Of a stretch of DNA of 64,000 bases, positions 1 to 12,594 are shown piece after piece; position 1 is the stretch's first letter, and every line of letters starts with the position of its first letter. This DNA is from Phoronis australis (taxonomy: Eukaryota > Phoronida > Phoronidae): assembly GCA_002633005.1 (NCBI GenBank), contig NMRA01000148.1, positions 96,371 to 160,370 on the forward strand, given 5' to 3'. The notes beneath the pieces are model-generated. The model saw only the letters and a list, made by a program, of their open reading frames with translations, was not told the origin of the DNA and did no database searches. The translations under genes were made by a program, and so were the position numbers.

Positions 1-560
1 GGAGGCGTTGCAGTTATCGAATCGGCCCAAATAAGTGTCAACCGTCCGTTACTCGGTTCTTTAGATATCACTCTTCCCTCAAACAACACTTGAAAAGTTG
101 TTGTCGAGAAAAAATGTCCACTAGGAGGTGTTTCAGTGATCGAATCCGCCCAAAAATTTAATGGTGCCGGCGCATTCTGACATCGTATACCTTTGTGTCA
201 ACTTTCACTGAAATCCTTCACTCGGTTCTCTACATATCATCCAGAAACGCTCTCACACAAAATGGCCACTAAGAGGCACTGCAGTAATCGAATCCGCTCG
301 AAAATCAAATGGTGCCGACGTATCGACATGATATAGCTCTGTGCGAAGCTTTTGAATTGAAATCTGCCAATCGGTTCTCTAGATATCATCCGGAAACGCT
401 CTTCTCCCAAAACAACACTTGAAAAAACCCTAGTCGAAAAAATGGTCCTCGGAGATGTTGCAGTGGTCGAATTGATATCGTACACCCTTGGGGCAAGTTT
501 TATTGAAATCCGTCGATCTGTTCTTTACATATATCATTCGGAAACGCTATTACAAAAAAT
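1..560. repeat. Degenerate tandem array of a 120-180 bp unit
   Basis: Four imperfect copies of one unit follow each other. The anchor 'agg-g-tgcag-tcgaat' recurs near 3, 126, 274 and 453. It is followed by 'cgcccaaaa', then 'atggtgccg', then 'gaaatcc-tc--tcggttct', then 'agatatcat-cggaaacgct'. Copies differ by internal deletions (the first and last lack the 'ggtgccg' block), so the spacing varies. No convincing reading frame runs through it. The element 'aaaatggccactaag-ggc' resembles blocks inside the dispersed repeats near 21,700-22,100, 56,200-56,950 and 60,100-60,650. The array runs off the left edge of the window. Confidence 0.7.
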
Positions 561-738
561 ACAGAAAGAACACGCCTCCGGGGCAGATTATAAATCGCGG
601 CTCTTGTGATGCCCAACACCCTCGCGCCAAATTTCACCAAAATCCGACGAGGTTTTTTTGAGATATTGAGCGAATGCCCGGACCCCCAGACGCCCGGACG
701 GCCTGACACAGTAACGACAATGCGCGACCAGATATATT

Positions 739-1890
739 AAGTGTCCCAAAAAAGTGAGCCACTTTTTGACAAGTAATTTCTCAACAATGGATAAACCGAC
801 TTTTTTCAAATTTCTTGCATATGAAGCTTATGATATTATCAACAAATATACAAAATATCAAAGAGATTTGTGTCCAATTTTGGGAGTACTGTCAAATCAA
901 AAAGATCATGTCAAAAATAAAATACCAACAGGAAGCTGGCTAATTTCAGTCTGTGCTCAATGTGGCCTCCATCTTCCTCCACGACTAAAAGGAACCGTTT
1001 CTTCCAACCAGAAATGCTTTTTTCGTATTTCTTTCATCGAGATTTTCTCCCATGACATAATTATCCTGTCTTTTAACTCCTTCTCAATCAATTTACCTTT
1101 CATTCTCCGGTAAACTTTCTCCTTCAGAGAGACAGTCCTATGTTGCATATTAAGTCTTTTTCATCAGTGAAAGTGATTCTTTTCACATCAGTTGTTGAGT
1201 AGCTGTCATGCAAGTATCGACATCGAGTTTTTTTTTAATTCATTCTAACATTTTGATCCCTCCACGATACCCACATTCTTTTGAAGGGATTTAACTACAA
1301 CAGTTTTTCACCATTCTTTGCACAGAAGACTGCTCACATGTAAATGCTTTGCGACTTCTTTCAGAGATTTGTGATTGCCCGGATTGCCATCCTAGGATTG
1401 AATCAGTTCCTCAACACGATCCTCGTTTTCTTTCGAACATGCAGTCTTGGGTCTCCCACTTCCAGTTTTACGCGCAACAGACCCTGTGCTGCGTATTTTA
1501 GCAATAAGTCTATTTACAGTGGCACGACTCCACCCTTTCCTTGGGAACTCCTTTGAGATTCTTCTTCCGCTCCACTCTTTCTCCTTGAAAGAGGTTTCAA
1601 TTGTTAATTTATCATTTTCACTCAAAGGCATCCTTACAAGCCAGAATATTAGACAGAACTGATTTGGACACAGATCTGACAATAAAAAACAGTAGACTTG
1701 ACACCCAGGCAGGCAATTTTTTGACTGACAGATGCCAGCACAGCATGAACACGATGTAAGTCATCCCACTGTTTTGAATTTCACAGTACTTCCATTTTGA
1801 TGACACCCTGAAGATACATTGTGAAAATTTTCAGTTGGTCAATTGCTAAGAAATTGCTTGTCCAAAAGTAGCTCATTTTTTGGGATACCT
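739..1890 (-). mobile_element. Degenerate mariner/IS630-superfamily DNA transposon
   Basis: The ends form an inverted repeat of about 45 bp. The left end starts 'aagtgtcccaaaaaagtgag' and runs to about 786; the reverse complement of 1844-1890 starts 'aggtatcccaaaaaatgag' and continues with a matching 'acttttggacaagcaatttct'. A TA lies just outside the left end. The roughly 1.15 kb size is normal for mariner elements. Transposase remnants lie on the minus strand (separate entry). The coding frame is broken, so the copy looks dead. The element is about 90% of canonical mariner length, so it is an eroded full-length copy and not a short non-autonomous derivative. Confidence 0.8.
1086..1682 (-). 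pseudogene. Mariner-like transposase remnant
   Basis: The N-terminal part (about 1392-1620) reads as a paired-like helix-turn-helix region typical of mariner transposases: 'WSGRRISKEFPRKGWSRATV' followed by a basic stretch with 'TGSVARKTGSGRPK', the usual linker between the two helix-turn-helix subdomains. A second fragment nearer the left end (about 957-1148) has a C-terminal mariner-like look, with a 'W..ISMKEIRK' pattern and a later 'GGRW'. The DDE/D catalytic core between them is not readable as one frame, and stops and shifts separate the parts. It is therefore annotated as a pseudogene. I cannot assign the subfamily from sequence alone. Confidence 0.7.
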
Positions 1891-4800
1891 GATAAATAAG
1901 TGGGCGCATAAAAAGATTGTCTCCCAGGCTTCGGCCTCAGATAACCCTCTAGGACACGATTGTAACGTATTTCTCCACTGATTTGAGAAAAAGTCATTGA
2001 TGGCACAAAGACTGCCACTCATTGGATTACATAAAATCTTTCAAGAAATTCCATAGTTCTACAAGCATACGTAAAGTGGTCTTGTTAAAAGTCACGTTTC
2101 AGCGTGCGACTTATTGGATACATAGAAGTGTACCGGAGCGCCTACCGAAGCTGTACGTGCGCGGCTACGAGGACTGAATCTTGTGAAGCATGATTTTAGT
2201 GTACTTAACGTTAACTTCCGTTGATTGTCAGTAGAGTTGTATTCAGGAACGTTTAACTAATGAATTAGTATCCCCTGAGTACCGAGAAACACCGGCGTGA
2301 TCATAATCGCCTAATTAATTGAAATATTGCGTGTTTCTTTAAAGGATATGTTTGCTACTCCACTGTCGCGAGATGAAGAGGCTGTGCATTGTTTTCCGAA
2401 CATATCGTTGTTTGCTACGTCTTTGTAGTAAATGTTTAAACAGACAATTTAAGTCAACGTATTAGTACAGTTGATAGATTGTGGAATAATCAATCCATGC
2501 GACTGAACTCGTCACCCTATTACGTGACCACTTTGTGGATCTCAAACTTAGTTACAAACGCACCTGTGCAACAAAATGTGCGTACCCTGCGTAATGAAGT
2601 TTTCTCCTCTCAATACCCTAAGCTCTTTACATCCCAGTCGCCTCCATGGCCTACTATTCAAGTGCAGACTTTTTGTACACTTTTGGCCTGCAAATATAGG
2701 TCTGGGCTTCTTGTTTCCTTTGAATGAAAACTGTGATAACGAAGTCATCTCACTGACTTATGTCTTTACAAAACTAGAAATCAGAATTAAGACTCACCTA
2801 AATCACTGAAGCGTATTCGTAAAGATCGAGAGATTCGTCCAGCTACCCAATATACGAGCTACTGAAGGTCGTCATATATAGCCTAGAGTGAACCTATGTC
2901 TCTATCCTTGAACAAAATAAGGCAAAGACAGCGCTGAAATAACTTATATAAGACGTATCCTCGAGTCCGACTGAATTCGCGCTGCGTGTAATTTCGCGTT
3001 ATTATGAATGGCGGGCAATACCATGGCAACCATAATTAAATGAAAACGAATACAGAAGCCTTGTATTTAGAACGTTTTTTTTTCTCTTTTTCAGAAACAT
3101 CGTGAACATCTCCATGAATAGCGTGGTTTGATTGGTGGAGATCACAGTATTTTCGACGAATGGTTATCACGTGACCAAAAATGGCGTTACGGGTGACTGA
3201 ATATTCATCGCAGTCAACCTCACTGCATTAGAGTATATGAACAACTTATCGCACGTCTGAACAAACAAGGCCCTGATAACCAACCAGCTCTATAGAGTTC
3301 ACGATGCGTAACTTTTCGTCAGGAAAATTTGCAACGGCACCAATTTCCAAAATCGTGTCACGCCATTATGCCAACACCTGGAAGCGAGTAGTTGCTCGAA
3401 CATTTCCGGATAAAATTGCATTCACTGTCAATACAGAAAATTAATATGTTGTAGATATCTTCAATAACGTGCAAAACAGCATTACGATGACGGCATTTGT
3501 ATTTTATCTTAATCACCTCTTTTCAGACAGACATATACGCGACATTCGCCCGCCCAATTGGCGACTATGTATCCAAGGCAACACGCAGATTGGTCAAGTT
3601 ATCAACTGCGCAGTATTTTAATAAAAATGCAACCCGTCGTTCTAATTACGTTGCTTCATCTGAACTCATTTCAGTTGAACCAGCCGCTGTTGCTTTAGGT
3701 GAGAATCGATAGTTACAGCAATGTCTTTGCGTAAATTAAAGGGACTGAATCTAAACGTCAGTTATAGTGAGTCTCATCTCAGTGCTAACAGCCGGCAAGG
3801 AAGGTCTAGAGACGCTTTCTATCGCATTCTAACCGATAATCGGAAAAAAGTAATGTTTGGTGTCAAATAATGCGGGAAAATTACCAGGGGTACTTATTAT
3901 TTGCTAAAGTTCATTTCATTATTACATTGAATAAACAGTTTTTAAATATAACACATTGTACTGAAAAGTACTGAAAAGACTGTTACAAAAAGAGCAATAT
4001 CTATAGACTTGAAGATTTCTGTACACAAAACTTTGTTTTCGATATCTAGGCAGAATTTCTTCCACATGACAAAATTTAATTTAAAGGTATATTGACTATT
4101 CCCTTGAGACATCCCGTTTCATCCGACAATGGGAAGTGTCACATGTTCTGATTAAATATTTCGACATTCACAAGAACTCGGGTCGTGAAATAAAAGCCTT
4201 AAGTTTCTTGTTTTCTGTGATTATACTGTGTTTGGGATGGAACACATGGGTGACTATCAAGATTTTCTGCAAACAGACACTCAAATATAGACCCATGGGT
4301 GTAATTGACAACTACAGCAGGGAGGGTGAAGAATACAATTGAATGGTGGTACACTAATACCAAAGGAAAACGCGCGAGTGTGTTTCCGTTCCTACCATCG
4401 AACTCTATCCCACACTCATCAATCTTTGCTTGGGTACGTTCGAATCTCGCTCCATGCGCTCACAAAGGACTTGAAGTCCAGTGTTAATTCGTGTTATTCG
4501 CAAGTTGAGTGGAAATGATGAAACTGAGAAAACTGTTCAAGACCGGTTTCCAATAATCACTGTGAAACACAGCGGCTAACAGGAATGTTAGATTTCACTG
4601 TCTTTCACAGTGTGTGTGATTCTAAAACGCTGTAAATCACGGGATATTTTTGCTTGTTTATAGCTAGTCTCTTCAGTAATTAAGATGCTAGTTGGTAATG
4701 TCCCATGGGGTTTTCTGAGAGAAAGTGATTTCTTTGCTTGCTGCCAGACAATAGTAATTTAGGCTTTGAATTAATAACTGGTACTGTTTGCAGTACATAT
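1891..4800. other. Intergenic, no supported gene
   Basis: I see no coding region with recognisable protein features. The only exon-like stretch is about 3529-3700, open on the + strand between a plausible acceptor ('ctcttttcag') and donor ('ttaggtgaga'). It encodes no family I recognise and also contains ATTGG/CCAAT boxes, so it is not called. No clear repeats were noticed here. Confidence 0.5.
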
Positions 4801-4955
4801 CAGTTGCGGATTTAGGGAGGGGGGGCAAGAGAGCCATGCCCCCCTAAAATTCTCCCAGATTCCATTTGGCAGTTCGGGGGTGCGAATACCAGACGGGCAA
4901 AATCCTGGCTAATATTATACCCTGGTCCCTCCTCAAAATCCTGGATCCGCCCCTG
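4801..4955. mobile_element. Short terminal-inverted-repeat element, 'cggattta' family
   Basis: The left end 'cagttgcggatttagggagg' mirrors the right end, whose reverse complement reads 'caggggcggatccaggattt'. The interior just after the left end is G-rich and partly palindromic ('gggggggc...gcccccct'). At about 155 bp with no coding capacity it fits a miniature inverted-repeat element. Related copies lie at 12,900, 13,682-13,837, 14,079-14,165 and 63,472-63,534. Confidence 0.7.
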
Positions 4956-5640
4956 CACATGAAGAGCAAAGAAGTCACAGAGAATTTTATTTCCACCGAA
5001 TATGTCCTCATCAGTCTAGACATTGAGGGTGTTTCCAGAGAATGGCTAACTCGTACAAACATTAATTTGTTACTTCGCAGATAAAAGAAACGTCTTATCT
5101 TTCAGGGGCAACAGCAATCAGAATATTTTGAATGATGTCTTGCTGTTTCAGTGTTCCGAAAAATCAACCCATTTTCGGTGTACCGAAAATTTGTGCTACT
5201 ATGAAGTCACATACAAAACTAGCTCAGTCTTTAGTAGAATTCTATTGAAACATGGACCTTTATGCAAAATTCCTAACCTGACCACAATGTAAAACCTCTC
5301 GCAAGGAAGTCAGACACCCTGTCGTTGGGAAAACGGCGGTGAAAACGACACAGGCCACTATAGACTGTCAAGAATTTCCAACAGAAATAAAAATAATCCT
5401 GATTTTCGTTCGTCTCAAGAATAGCTCCAATGGATGGTTCCGACAAACGCAGTTAGGCCATGTGTAGGCCGATGCAAAGTCCTACACAGGCAAAACAAAT
5501 ATGGCGGAGGTTCCTTGCAAATGTACTACAGAAGCAGTTTCCCTACTATGTGTTTTTAATCATTTCACTTTAACTGTTAAAATTTATAGTTGCATTATCA
5601 AATGGACTATAGCACGAAGCGATATATCCATGTAAGACGC

Positions 5641-5760
5641 CGGCCAGCTCATTGACACCCCAAGCTTTATGCATACGCATGTCTGATCGATTCAGACACC
5701 TTAGGTGCAGTTGTTGTTTCGCAATATACTCTTATGTTTGGTGCTCCGGTGAGCTGTTTC
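5641..5760. repeat. Dispersed repeat, copy 1 of 2 in window
   Basis: The stretch 'agctcattgacaccccaagc', then 'ttcagacacc-taggt', then 'ggtg-tccggt' matches 13,500-13,640 in the same order and orientation with substitutions and small indels. Neither copy has inverted ends or a coding frame that I can see. This is probably an old dispersed element of unknown class. Confidence 0.55.
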
Positions 5761-6734
5761 ATAACACAAATAATCGTCAGAAAAAACTGTTTCCATGCAT
5801 TATGACTACACTTGACTTTCTAGTGTCTGGTGGTCTAATATTAGATTTGTCTACAGTTGTCGACGAGGCCACGTTTCCTTGAGCAACACTGTCTTTCACA
5901 TCTGTTGCAGATTTCATTGTTAGTTCACATTAGATACTACCAAAAAAAATAACAATAATTGCGGAACGTCATGAAGGTCGCAAGCTCCAATTGACACAAA
6001 CGTGCTGGTTGAATCAATTTTGTTTACATATATTATTCTACTTAGTCAAGTTATATAGCATTGTAACGCCGAAGAGACCCTTTATCTAACGGTGCTATTT
6101 CCACCACAAACGGAGAAGCGACGGAAGGTGCTCTTGCGTTTTCAAATGGTGACGATTTCGGTATTTTGTCTCAAATTGCACGTAACTCTTTATAACGAAC
6201 TGTTGTTTATTATCATTAAGTCTGGAGGTTTCTGAGAAACAACTCGAAAAGGCAAACTGCAAATCCCTATTAAACTACCACGTGTTGATAAATATATATC
6301 ACAAAATCGGCAGGTCGGCTTACAAATTGTCTGTTAAGTCAATTTCGAGTTTTACTATTTTTGACCGACCGTTGAAGCTGCGCTGAATATAACTTCAATC
6401 ACAGCCATTTCTTTTGGGCAGATTTATGTCAACTCGGCAGTGCGGCGTGTCTGATCCGTCTAATCATCTACCGAGGTGTTGTGTACATTTTTACGTGCTA
6501 TTTATTCCCTTATTAAAGTACAAAAAATGACAAATTCAAGAGATATTATCGATTTGTTTTGGAATTGGATAATTGTTGGTTGAGGTAGTTTTTTGTAGTG
6601 GTTAGCTTTGACTAGAGCTGTAAAACAACAAATTCCGTTGTGTTTCATGATTTTATTACAGATCGCCAATTCTCGCCGTTATCTACCAGACATTCGCTGA
6701 AATCAAGACCGGGGTCTTCACCAGTTCAACACCC
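5761..6734. other. Intergenic, nothing recognised
   Basis: AT-rich sequence with no supported gene, array or inverted repeat. Confidence 0.5.
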
Positions 6735-6824
6735 TCACAATACTCTGCAATTGGGATTTAGCTATGCCAGCAGAGCGTTTGGATACGACTGTGGAGGTTA
6801 CAGGTTTGAATCCTCGTATTGTGA
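6735..6824 (+). repeat. tRNA-derived (SINE-like) element
   Basis: The D-arm region 'tagctatgccagcagagcg' matches the RNA polymerase III A-box pattern, and 'aggtttgaatcctcg' matches the B box. The outer sequences 'tcacaatac' (6735-6743) and 'gtattgtga' (6816-6824) are perfectly complementary over 9 bp, like an extended acceptor stem. The T-stem pairs poorly and the total length exceeds a normal tRNA, so a functional tRNA is unlikely. It may be a tRNA pseudogene or a SINE head. Confidence 0.5.
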
Positions 6825-7861
6825 GAGAAATCAAAAACAACGGGACAGAGGATGCGAATAGTCTGAACTTGGTAAATAAAGGGCATGCATGGTAAAAGCC
6901 AAGCGCAGGCTTCTATCTCCTGCTGATGAGGAGGAGAAAGCAAATTTTGATAGACTTTAGTCTGAGCATAGACTATATAGTACATGGACCGTCAACTCCG
7001 AATATATTCGATGGACGAAATCTGTGGTCTTACGCACAAGCCGTGACGTCATTTTTCAGTAGCGACACCTGGCGAAATTAGCAATTTTATTTCCGGCAAG
7101 TACGTAGTCTGCTAATTATAATCGGCTGTTGTGTGGTTGGGTGTTCGGCCATTCAGACGAAATGTAAAGGACTAAGTTTCCACACCGCTGAAGTTTGAAT
7201 TTTGCAATTACATGACCAGTAGTGCTGCCAAAAGTACCCACGATACCAACAGTTCTATTATTGGAAGACTTGGAACAGCGTTTCAATGCCGAAATAATTT
7301 TTTTTTTCGTTGTACTAGACAATAAAATAGATGCGAGAATTTCCCGTCACAAAAAAACACTAACCGGAAACTGAAATAGATAATTTAGGAAAGTAGCGCC
7401 TCCTCTAGGATAGTACGCAAGAAAATGTCGGAAATGCGAATCTGTTGTCTATAATCCATGGTCTGAGCAATCTATGGAGCAATAAACTTGCGGAAACCCA
7501 AGATCGAGTAAGTCTCTGCAAGATATCGCATTAAAAGTTAAGCACGTGATCTATTACGCTACCATTACAAGCGAGATTGTTGCGTTTATGGAACTCAACA
7601 ATATATGTAGTGATGATGACAATTGCATTTTTGGAGAGAGCGTAGATTTGTGGGATACGATCGAGTCCTTCAATCCAGAATTCAGAAAGTGACGGTCACA
7701 GAGGTGATCCTCTTCTCGGTAAGCTGGCAGCTAATTTGGGTAGATGCTTCCTGTTTACTCGCATCTATGATAAATTGAACTTCTGGCTACTTGAAATACA
7801 ACCAAAATATGAATCTGAATCTGCAGTGATTTCTATAGATATCACCGCTTACTAGAGCCTT
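6825..7861. other. Intergenic, nothing coding recognised
   Basis: No gene supported. A perfect cAMP-response-element octamer TGACGTCA occurs at 7044-7051 with no gene in reach to give it meaning. Confidence 0.45.
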
Positions 7862-9135
7862 GGTGCAAAGCTGTATACTAAATATATAGCTTTGCGCCGA
7901 TGTGGATAAAAACTGAATAATTAAAATCTGACTCAAAATTAGTGTCATTAAAAACTGCACTCTACCTGGAGTAAACTAAATTATTTACTCGTGTTAGAAA
8001 AATTGGCGTTCTACCCTTATCCTGCAGCTAAAATTGTGGAACGATCTTTTCCGTCGGCTTTCTGCGTCATGAAATGTTGCGTCACCTATTGGCCAGTTTC
8101 TTTTTTCGCCGATTCTTCATTCATTTGTTCTTTTTCAAAAGGTTGCGTACATGTCACAACAGTTTATTGGAAATGGTGTTATTTCCTTAGAAGTTTTTAG
8201 TATTTTCATAGCAGCAAACCGAACTTCAAATTTTGCTACTGCGAAGCTGTCATCATCTCCAGAGAGAAAATGATTTTGCATCCACACCCGCCGGTCGTTT
8301 GCTCTATATGTCACGGTTGATGTAAGTTTCACAACGAGGTGACAAAGAGAACTACCCGGGCTGTGTGAAATTTCCGGGTTTAATAGGGCTTAACACAGTA
8401 GTATCTAGCCAGCCAGCTAGCAGAATGAAGATCGTCGTCAAAATACAGCTAAGCACCACTGTGTGCTGAGCTCTGACAGACCTCGAAATTGCACACAGCC
8501 CGGGCAGTTCCACTCGTCACCTCGCTGTGAAACTTGTAGAGCTAAAGACCGGCGGGGGTGCATGCAAAATCTGGGAGTACCGACACTCACCTTAACCCGT
8601 TAAGCGAAAAAATAAAATCTAATAAACGTCATTTTTTTGCGTAATTTTCCGCCTTTTGTAACAATCAAGTATGTCGTCCTTTTGAAATCAGTGACACCTG
8701 CACGCACCATTTCATAAAATCTTGGTGAAACCTGCCGGGAGACTATAACAGCTTCGCAGCAGCAACGTTTGTTTTGAATTTTAGGTTTGTTGGTATCAAA
8801 ATTCTAAAAAATTATAATGAAGTGAAACCAGTTTCGATAATTTATTGTGACGTGTAGTCAACCGACAACGGTTGATTAAAAGAATCGGCGAAAAAAGAAT
8901 CTGGCCAACATGTGACGCAATATTTCATGGCGCCGAAAGCCGACGCAAAAGATCGCTCCACAACTTTAGCAGCAGAATAACGGTAGAACGCCAATTTTCC
9001 AACCCCGGTAAATAATTTCGTTCACTCAAGGAAAAATGTAGTTTTTAATGGCACTAATTTTGTGTCAAATTTTATCTGGTCAGTTTTTTACCCACATCGG
9101 AGCAAAGCTGAATATTTAGCATCCAGCTTTGCGCC
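7862..9135. mobile_element. Foldback element with arms of about 500-600 bp
   Basis: The left arm starts 'ggtgcaaagctgtatactaa'; the reverse complement of the right end starts 'ggcgcaaagctggatgctaa', and the match continues with gaps through most of both arms. Matching blocks include 'gccgatgtgg-taaaaactga', 'aattggcgttctac', 'tcggctttc-gcg', 'ggccagttctttttcgccga', 'ccgccggt' and 'cgaggtgac-aa'. The centre is near 8440. Each tip contains its own small palindrome ('gcaaagct...agctttgcgcc'). There is no transposase frame inside. A diverged half copy lies at about 24,930-25,360. The structure fits a non-autonomous foldback transposon; superfamily and target duplication are not clear. Confidence 0.7.
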
Positions 9136-9296
9136 ATGGCTAAGTGGTACCTAGCTGTAGTTTAACGATAGCTTCACACTGCTAGCTGGCTGGTTACGCC
9201 TCTTTGATTCACCGTTATCACACAACTTTTTGTGTATATACCGTGTCGCGTTATCTGCAAACGTTTGTGACTACTAAATTCTATATTTTAGTGATC

Positions 9297-9713
9297 TAGG
9301 CCCGGTCTCCAATCTTTTTACTCGAAATGGAACTCGAAATTAGGTTTGGCATTTTCTACTCTACTTTTGGGCGAACTCAAGATAAGTGTCTATTATTCTA
9401 TGCTCGAGTACACAATAACTTACGTAGATAATTTATGGCCCTTAGTTCACAGTTTGTAAACCCAATATTAAAGCAATAAGTTCGAGTTTGAACTCGAAAT
9501 TTCGAGTTTTTACTCGAGTTTGTAGCACGAATATAAGGGTTTTCAAGGGCAAACTTGAACTAGAAACTCCTATGCATAAACTATAATGTATTTGAGCACA
9601 GTCTGATGACCAATTATCTTAAGTTCGCACAAAAGGAGCAGAGAAATTGCCAAAAATAGTTTCGAGTTAGTTTCGAGTTCGTTTCGAATACAAAGATTAG
9701 AGACCGGGCCCTA
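9297..9713. mobile_element. Long-terminal-inverted-repeat element (about 417 bp)
   Basis: The left end 'taggcccggtctccaatctt' mirrors the right end 'aagattagagaccgggccct'. The symmetry continues inward through 'actcgaaat-gaactcgaaa', 'tttggca-tttct-ctc' and 'gcgaact-aagata'. The middle is itself rich in short 'ttcgagttt/aactcgaaa' inverted words. No coding capacity. The element lies 160 bp beyond the end of the foldback element. Confidence 0.7.
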
Positions 9714-12590
9714 AACTATCTGGACGTCAAACTTTCGTCTAGTATTGATTATAACATCCATCATTAATTTACATGTATTTCCCAAATCCTTGAAGTCTTC
9801 TTATTCAAAAACAATTTAAATTTAATTTGCAATTTAGATTAGGGATACCTGAAGTTAAGTAATAACCAAACCGCCTTTCGCCATTGACTATATAACTTTT
9901 GTACCCCAGAAATAGAAGAGCGCTACCAAAAATGTGGACCGTGAACATAAAGAACCCAATTCTAACCTTAATTATTGAAATGAATGACATAACCCTTTGA
10001 AGAAGTTCAAAAGCATCAAAATAATTTAAAACAATTTTAGGTAGGTTTGCACTTCCGGATAATTCAGACCCTTAAAATGCACGATTATCCTTAATTTGTA
10101 TATTCATTGAAAGATATTATTTCAGTATTTATAACTTGTCTTTTCGTGGACATCTTTATGTGATACACTATAAAAATCCTCCCCCACACCAAATGAAGAC
10201 AATAGTCACTTTGTTATCTAAAGGAGAAAACTGTTTTTCAAAATGTGGGACCCCTGTTAGTGACTATTACCCATAATGAGCTTGCCCAGAAAATTTTGAC
10301 TTCCTTATGTACTTTGGAAAAGAAATGGTGACTCACCCCTCCTCCTGTTAAATCTTGTCCAGTCCCACATACCTGTGATGTTACACTGGTGTGTCTTTTC
10401 GTGCTTGTCTGTCTATACCAGAAACGTTTGCAGTAGCATTTTACTCATTGCGTCGAACGAACTGAGGGATATTTCATCGTGTGGATGATTCCCGCTTTAT
10501 CTGTTGAGTTGGATATAGTTTGAAGCATTTGCGTGAATTTCAAAAGGAATCGCCCACAGGCCGTTTGAAACTTTATCGTGCATTTTGTGACAAATAGTTT
10601 TCAGACTTCGGATATCTTTATTTACGGTCCCAATTAATCAGTACAATTTGTTATTCTTTGGAGTTTTGTTATTTTCATTATCGCTACAGTCTAAACTCGA
10701 TGACTTTATCACATAACATGTAAATTGATTGCAAAACCTTGACTTGCAAGTCGTCAAAAGGGATTAGCACGAAGGGCCATCTATGGTCACATATTGGCCT
10801 ACATGGAAACTTACGAAAATCCATTGCAGGGCGCCTAACTCACTCACGGACAGGCCTGATATTGTCCATTACCTGGTACAACAGTCATTCTTATTGTTAG
10901 GACATGCAAACCCTTATTTTTATGCAAGCAACGTGTTTGTTTCATTGTGTTTGCTGTAATTATTGAACGAACTCGTTCTGCCTATCGGTGATCCTACCAA
11001 TACCATATAAGGGGTGGAATCTACACGAAAATCCTTTGGGATTTGGATTAAACTGTGACAATTTATTATATTTGAGAGAGCAAGCCCACAAGCTGGTAGG
11101 TAATTCAACTTTGTTGGCATAGCCTCTCTTGAATTACATAAGTCTTTTTGAGTATATTTTCAGAATAAATACCAAGAAGAAAGCAGACCTCTTCCAACAA
11201 CCGCTGTTGATCAATCAGTGCTCCTTGCTGAGAACTGAACTAATAACGATGGCGTTATTCACCCAAAATGCCGACTAAATATTTTGCATTAGTTTCAACT
11301 AGCCTATATACCCGTCTTGAATAATTTTTTGTGTTTGAGTCCGTCTGTATAGGTCCGGTCAACGGAGCCCAGGGTCTCCACACAACATGCCTGTGTTTAT
11401 AAATAACAAAAACCTTCACACCAAAATACTTATTTCAAAAAAACTGTGGCCGGTATATGCTAATACTACGTGACACTTATCCATCTAGACTGTTTGAACG
11501 TGCCGTTTTCAAATCTTCCATTACTTACCTGTTAAACCTGTTCTGACTGGCGCTGTTTGCCTAATGATCAGTGGAAATGTTAAAAAGTGCACGCTCTCGG
11601 TTCCATTTAAAGTAATGTTGATGAAACCAACAATCGGAACTGAAAAGTTTAGAAGCCTTACGGAGCAATATCAGTATGTCCGGTAGGTATTCAGCACTGT
11701 CAACACATTAAAATAGTTGTCAAATACTTCACGTCTTTATGGCAAACAAATTTACTTACACAAATGTCATAGGTAAGGCGAAGTGACCACAGCGGAAACC
11801 GAACTGTAAATTATCGCCTGATCGTTTACGTTACCTAAGCAGCACTTGGCGTTGAAAGTAAAGCAAGGTGTCTATCTGTTTAATGATAGATACTGGTATA
11901 TTACGGAACTTAGTTAAATACATTCATATCTAAAATCGATGTTTATTGCTATCATTGCCCTGTTACGAGTAATTTACTGCATTTAGTTCCTACATAATTT
12001 CTTGAGCGAGACGATGACTCTACCGTTTATCTTCGAAAAAATACTCAATCAGTTACCAAATATATGAGGTCTCTTGAATGAGTATCTTTTTAATCGATTT
12101 TCAAACAATTCAACTGGAGTTAAAATGTAGAAAAGAAAGTACAGGAGCTAGGTTTTTTGTTTGAATTACACCTTGATTGACAATGTCTAATTATGCCTCA
12201 GATTTACCGTAAATGAAACTACACGTACAAGTTTTAACCATTTCTGAACTATATCATGTCATTCTAGGAAATAACTAGCTAACTAACACTAGAACAGTGT
12301 GTAGAGTTGGGAGAACTTACAGTCTGAACATTTGCAATTGACGCGGATCTGTTTGCAGGAAATGCAACGAAAAATCCGTTTTGCTACAAGGATATGTGGA
12401 TATCAATACGCGGCAAGACATCAAAAATTCGTCGCCTTGGAGACTGGACCGTACCCGAAGTCAGACATTGCACGGTTGTTCAACATAGATGCATATTAGG
12501 AGTTACGCGAACATTTTCCCATCAGTTCAAAAACTATGTTTGGATACCCTATGCGACATCCAAGATCCGTCAGTGCGTATCTCCATGTGT
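9714..12590. other. Intergenic, nothing coding recognised
   Basis: About 2.9 kb of AT-rich sequence without a protein, RNA gene or array that I can support. Confidence 0.45.
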
Positions 12591-12594
12591 ACTG

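Noticed and set aside
3529-3700. Exon-like open stretch with acceptor and donor on the + strand
   Set aside because: The peptide matches no family I know, no companion exon is visible, and the sequence has promoter-like CCAAT words. Frames this long occur often by chance here.
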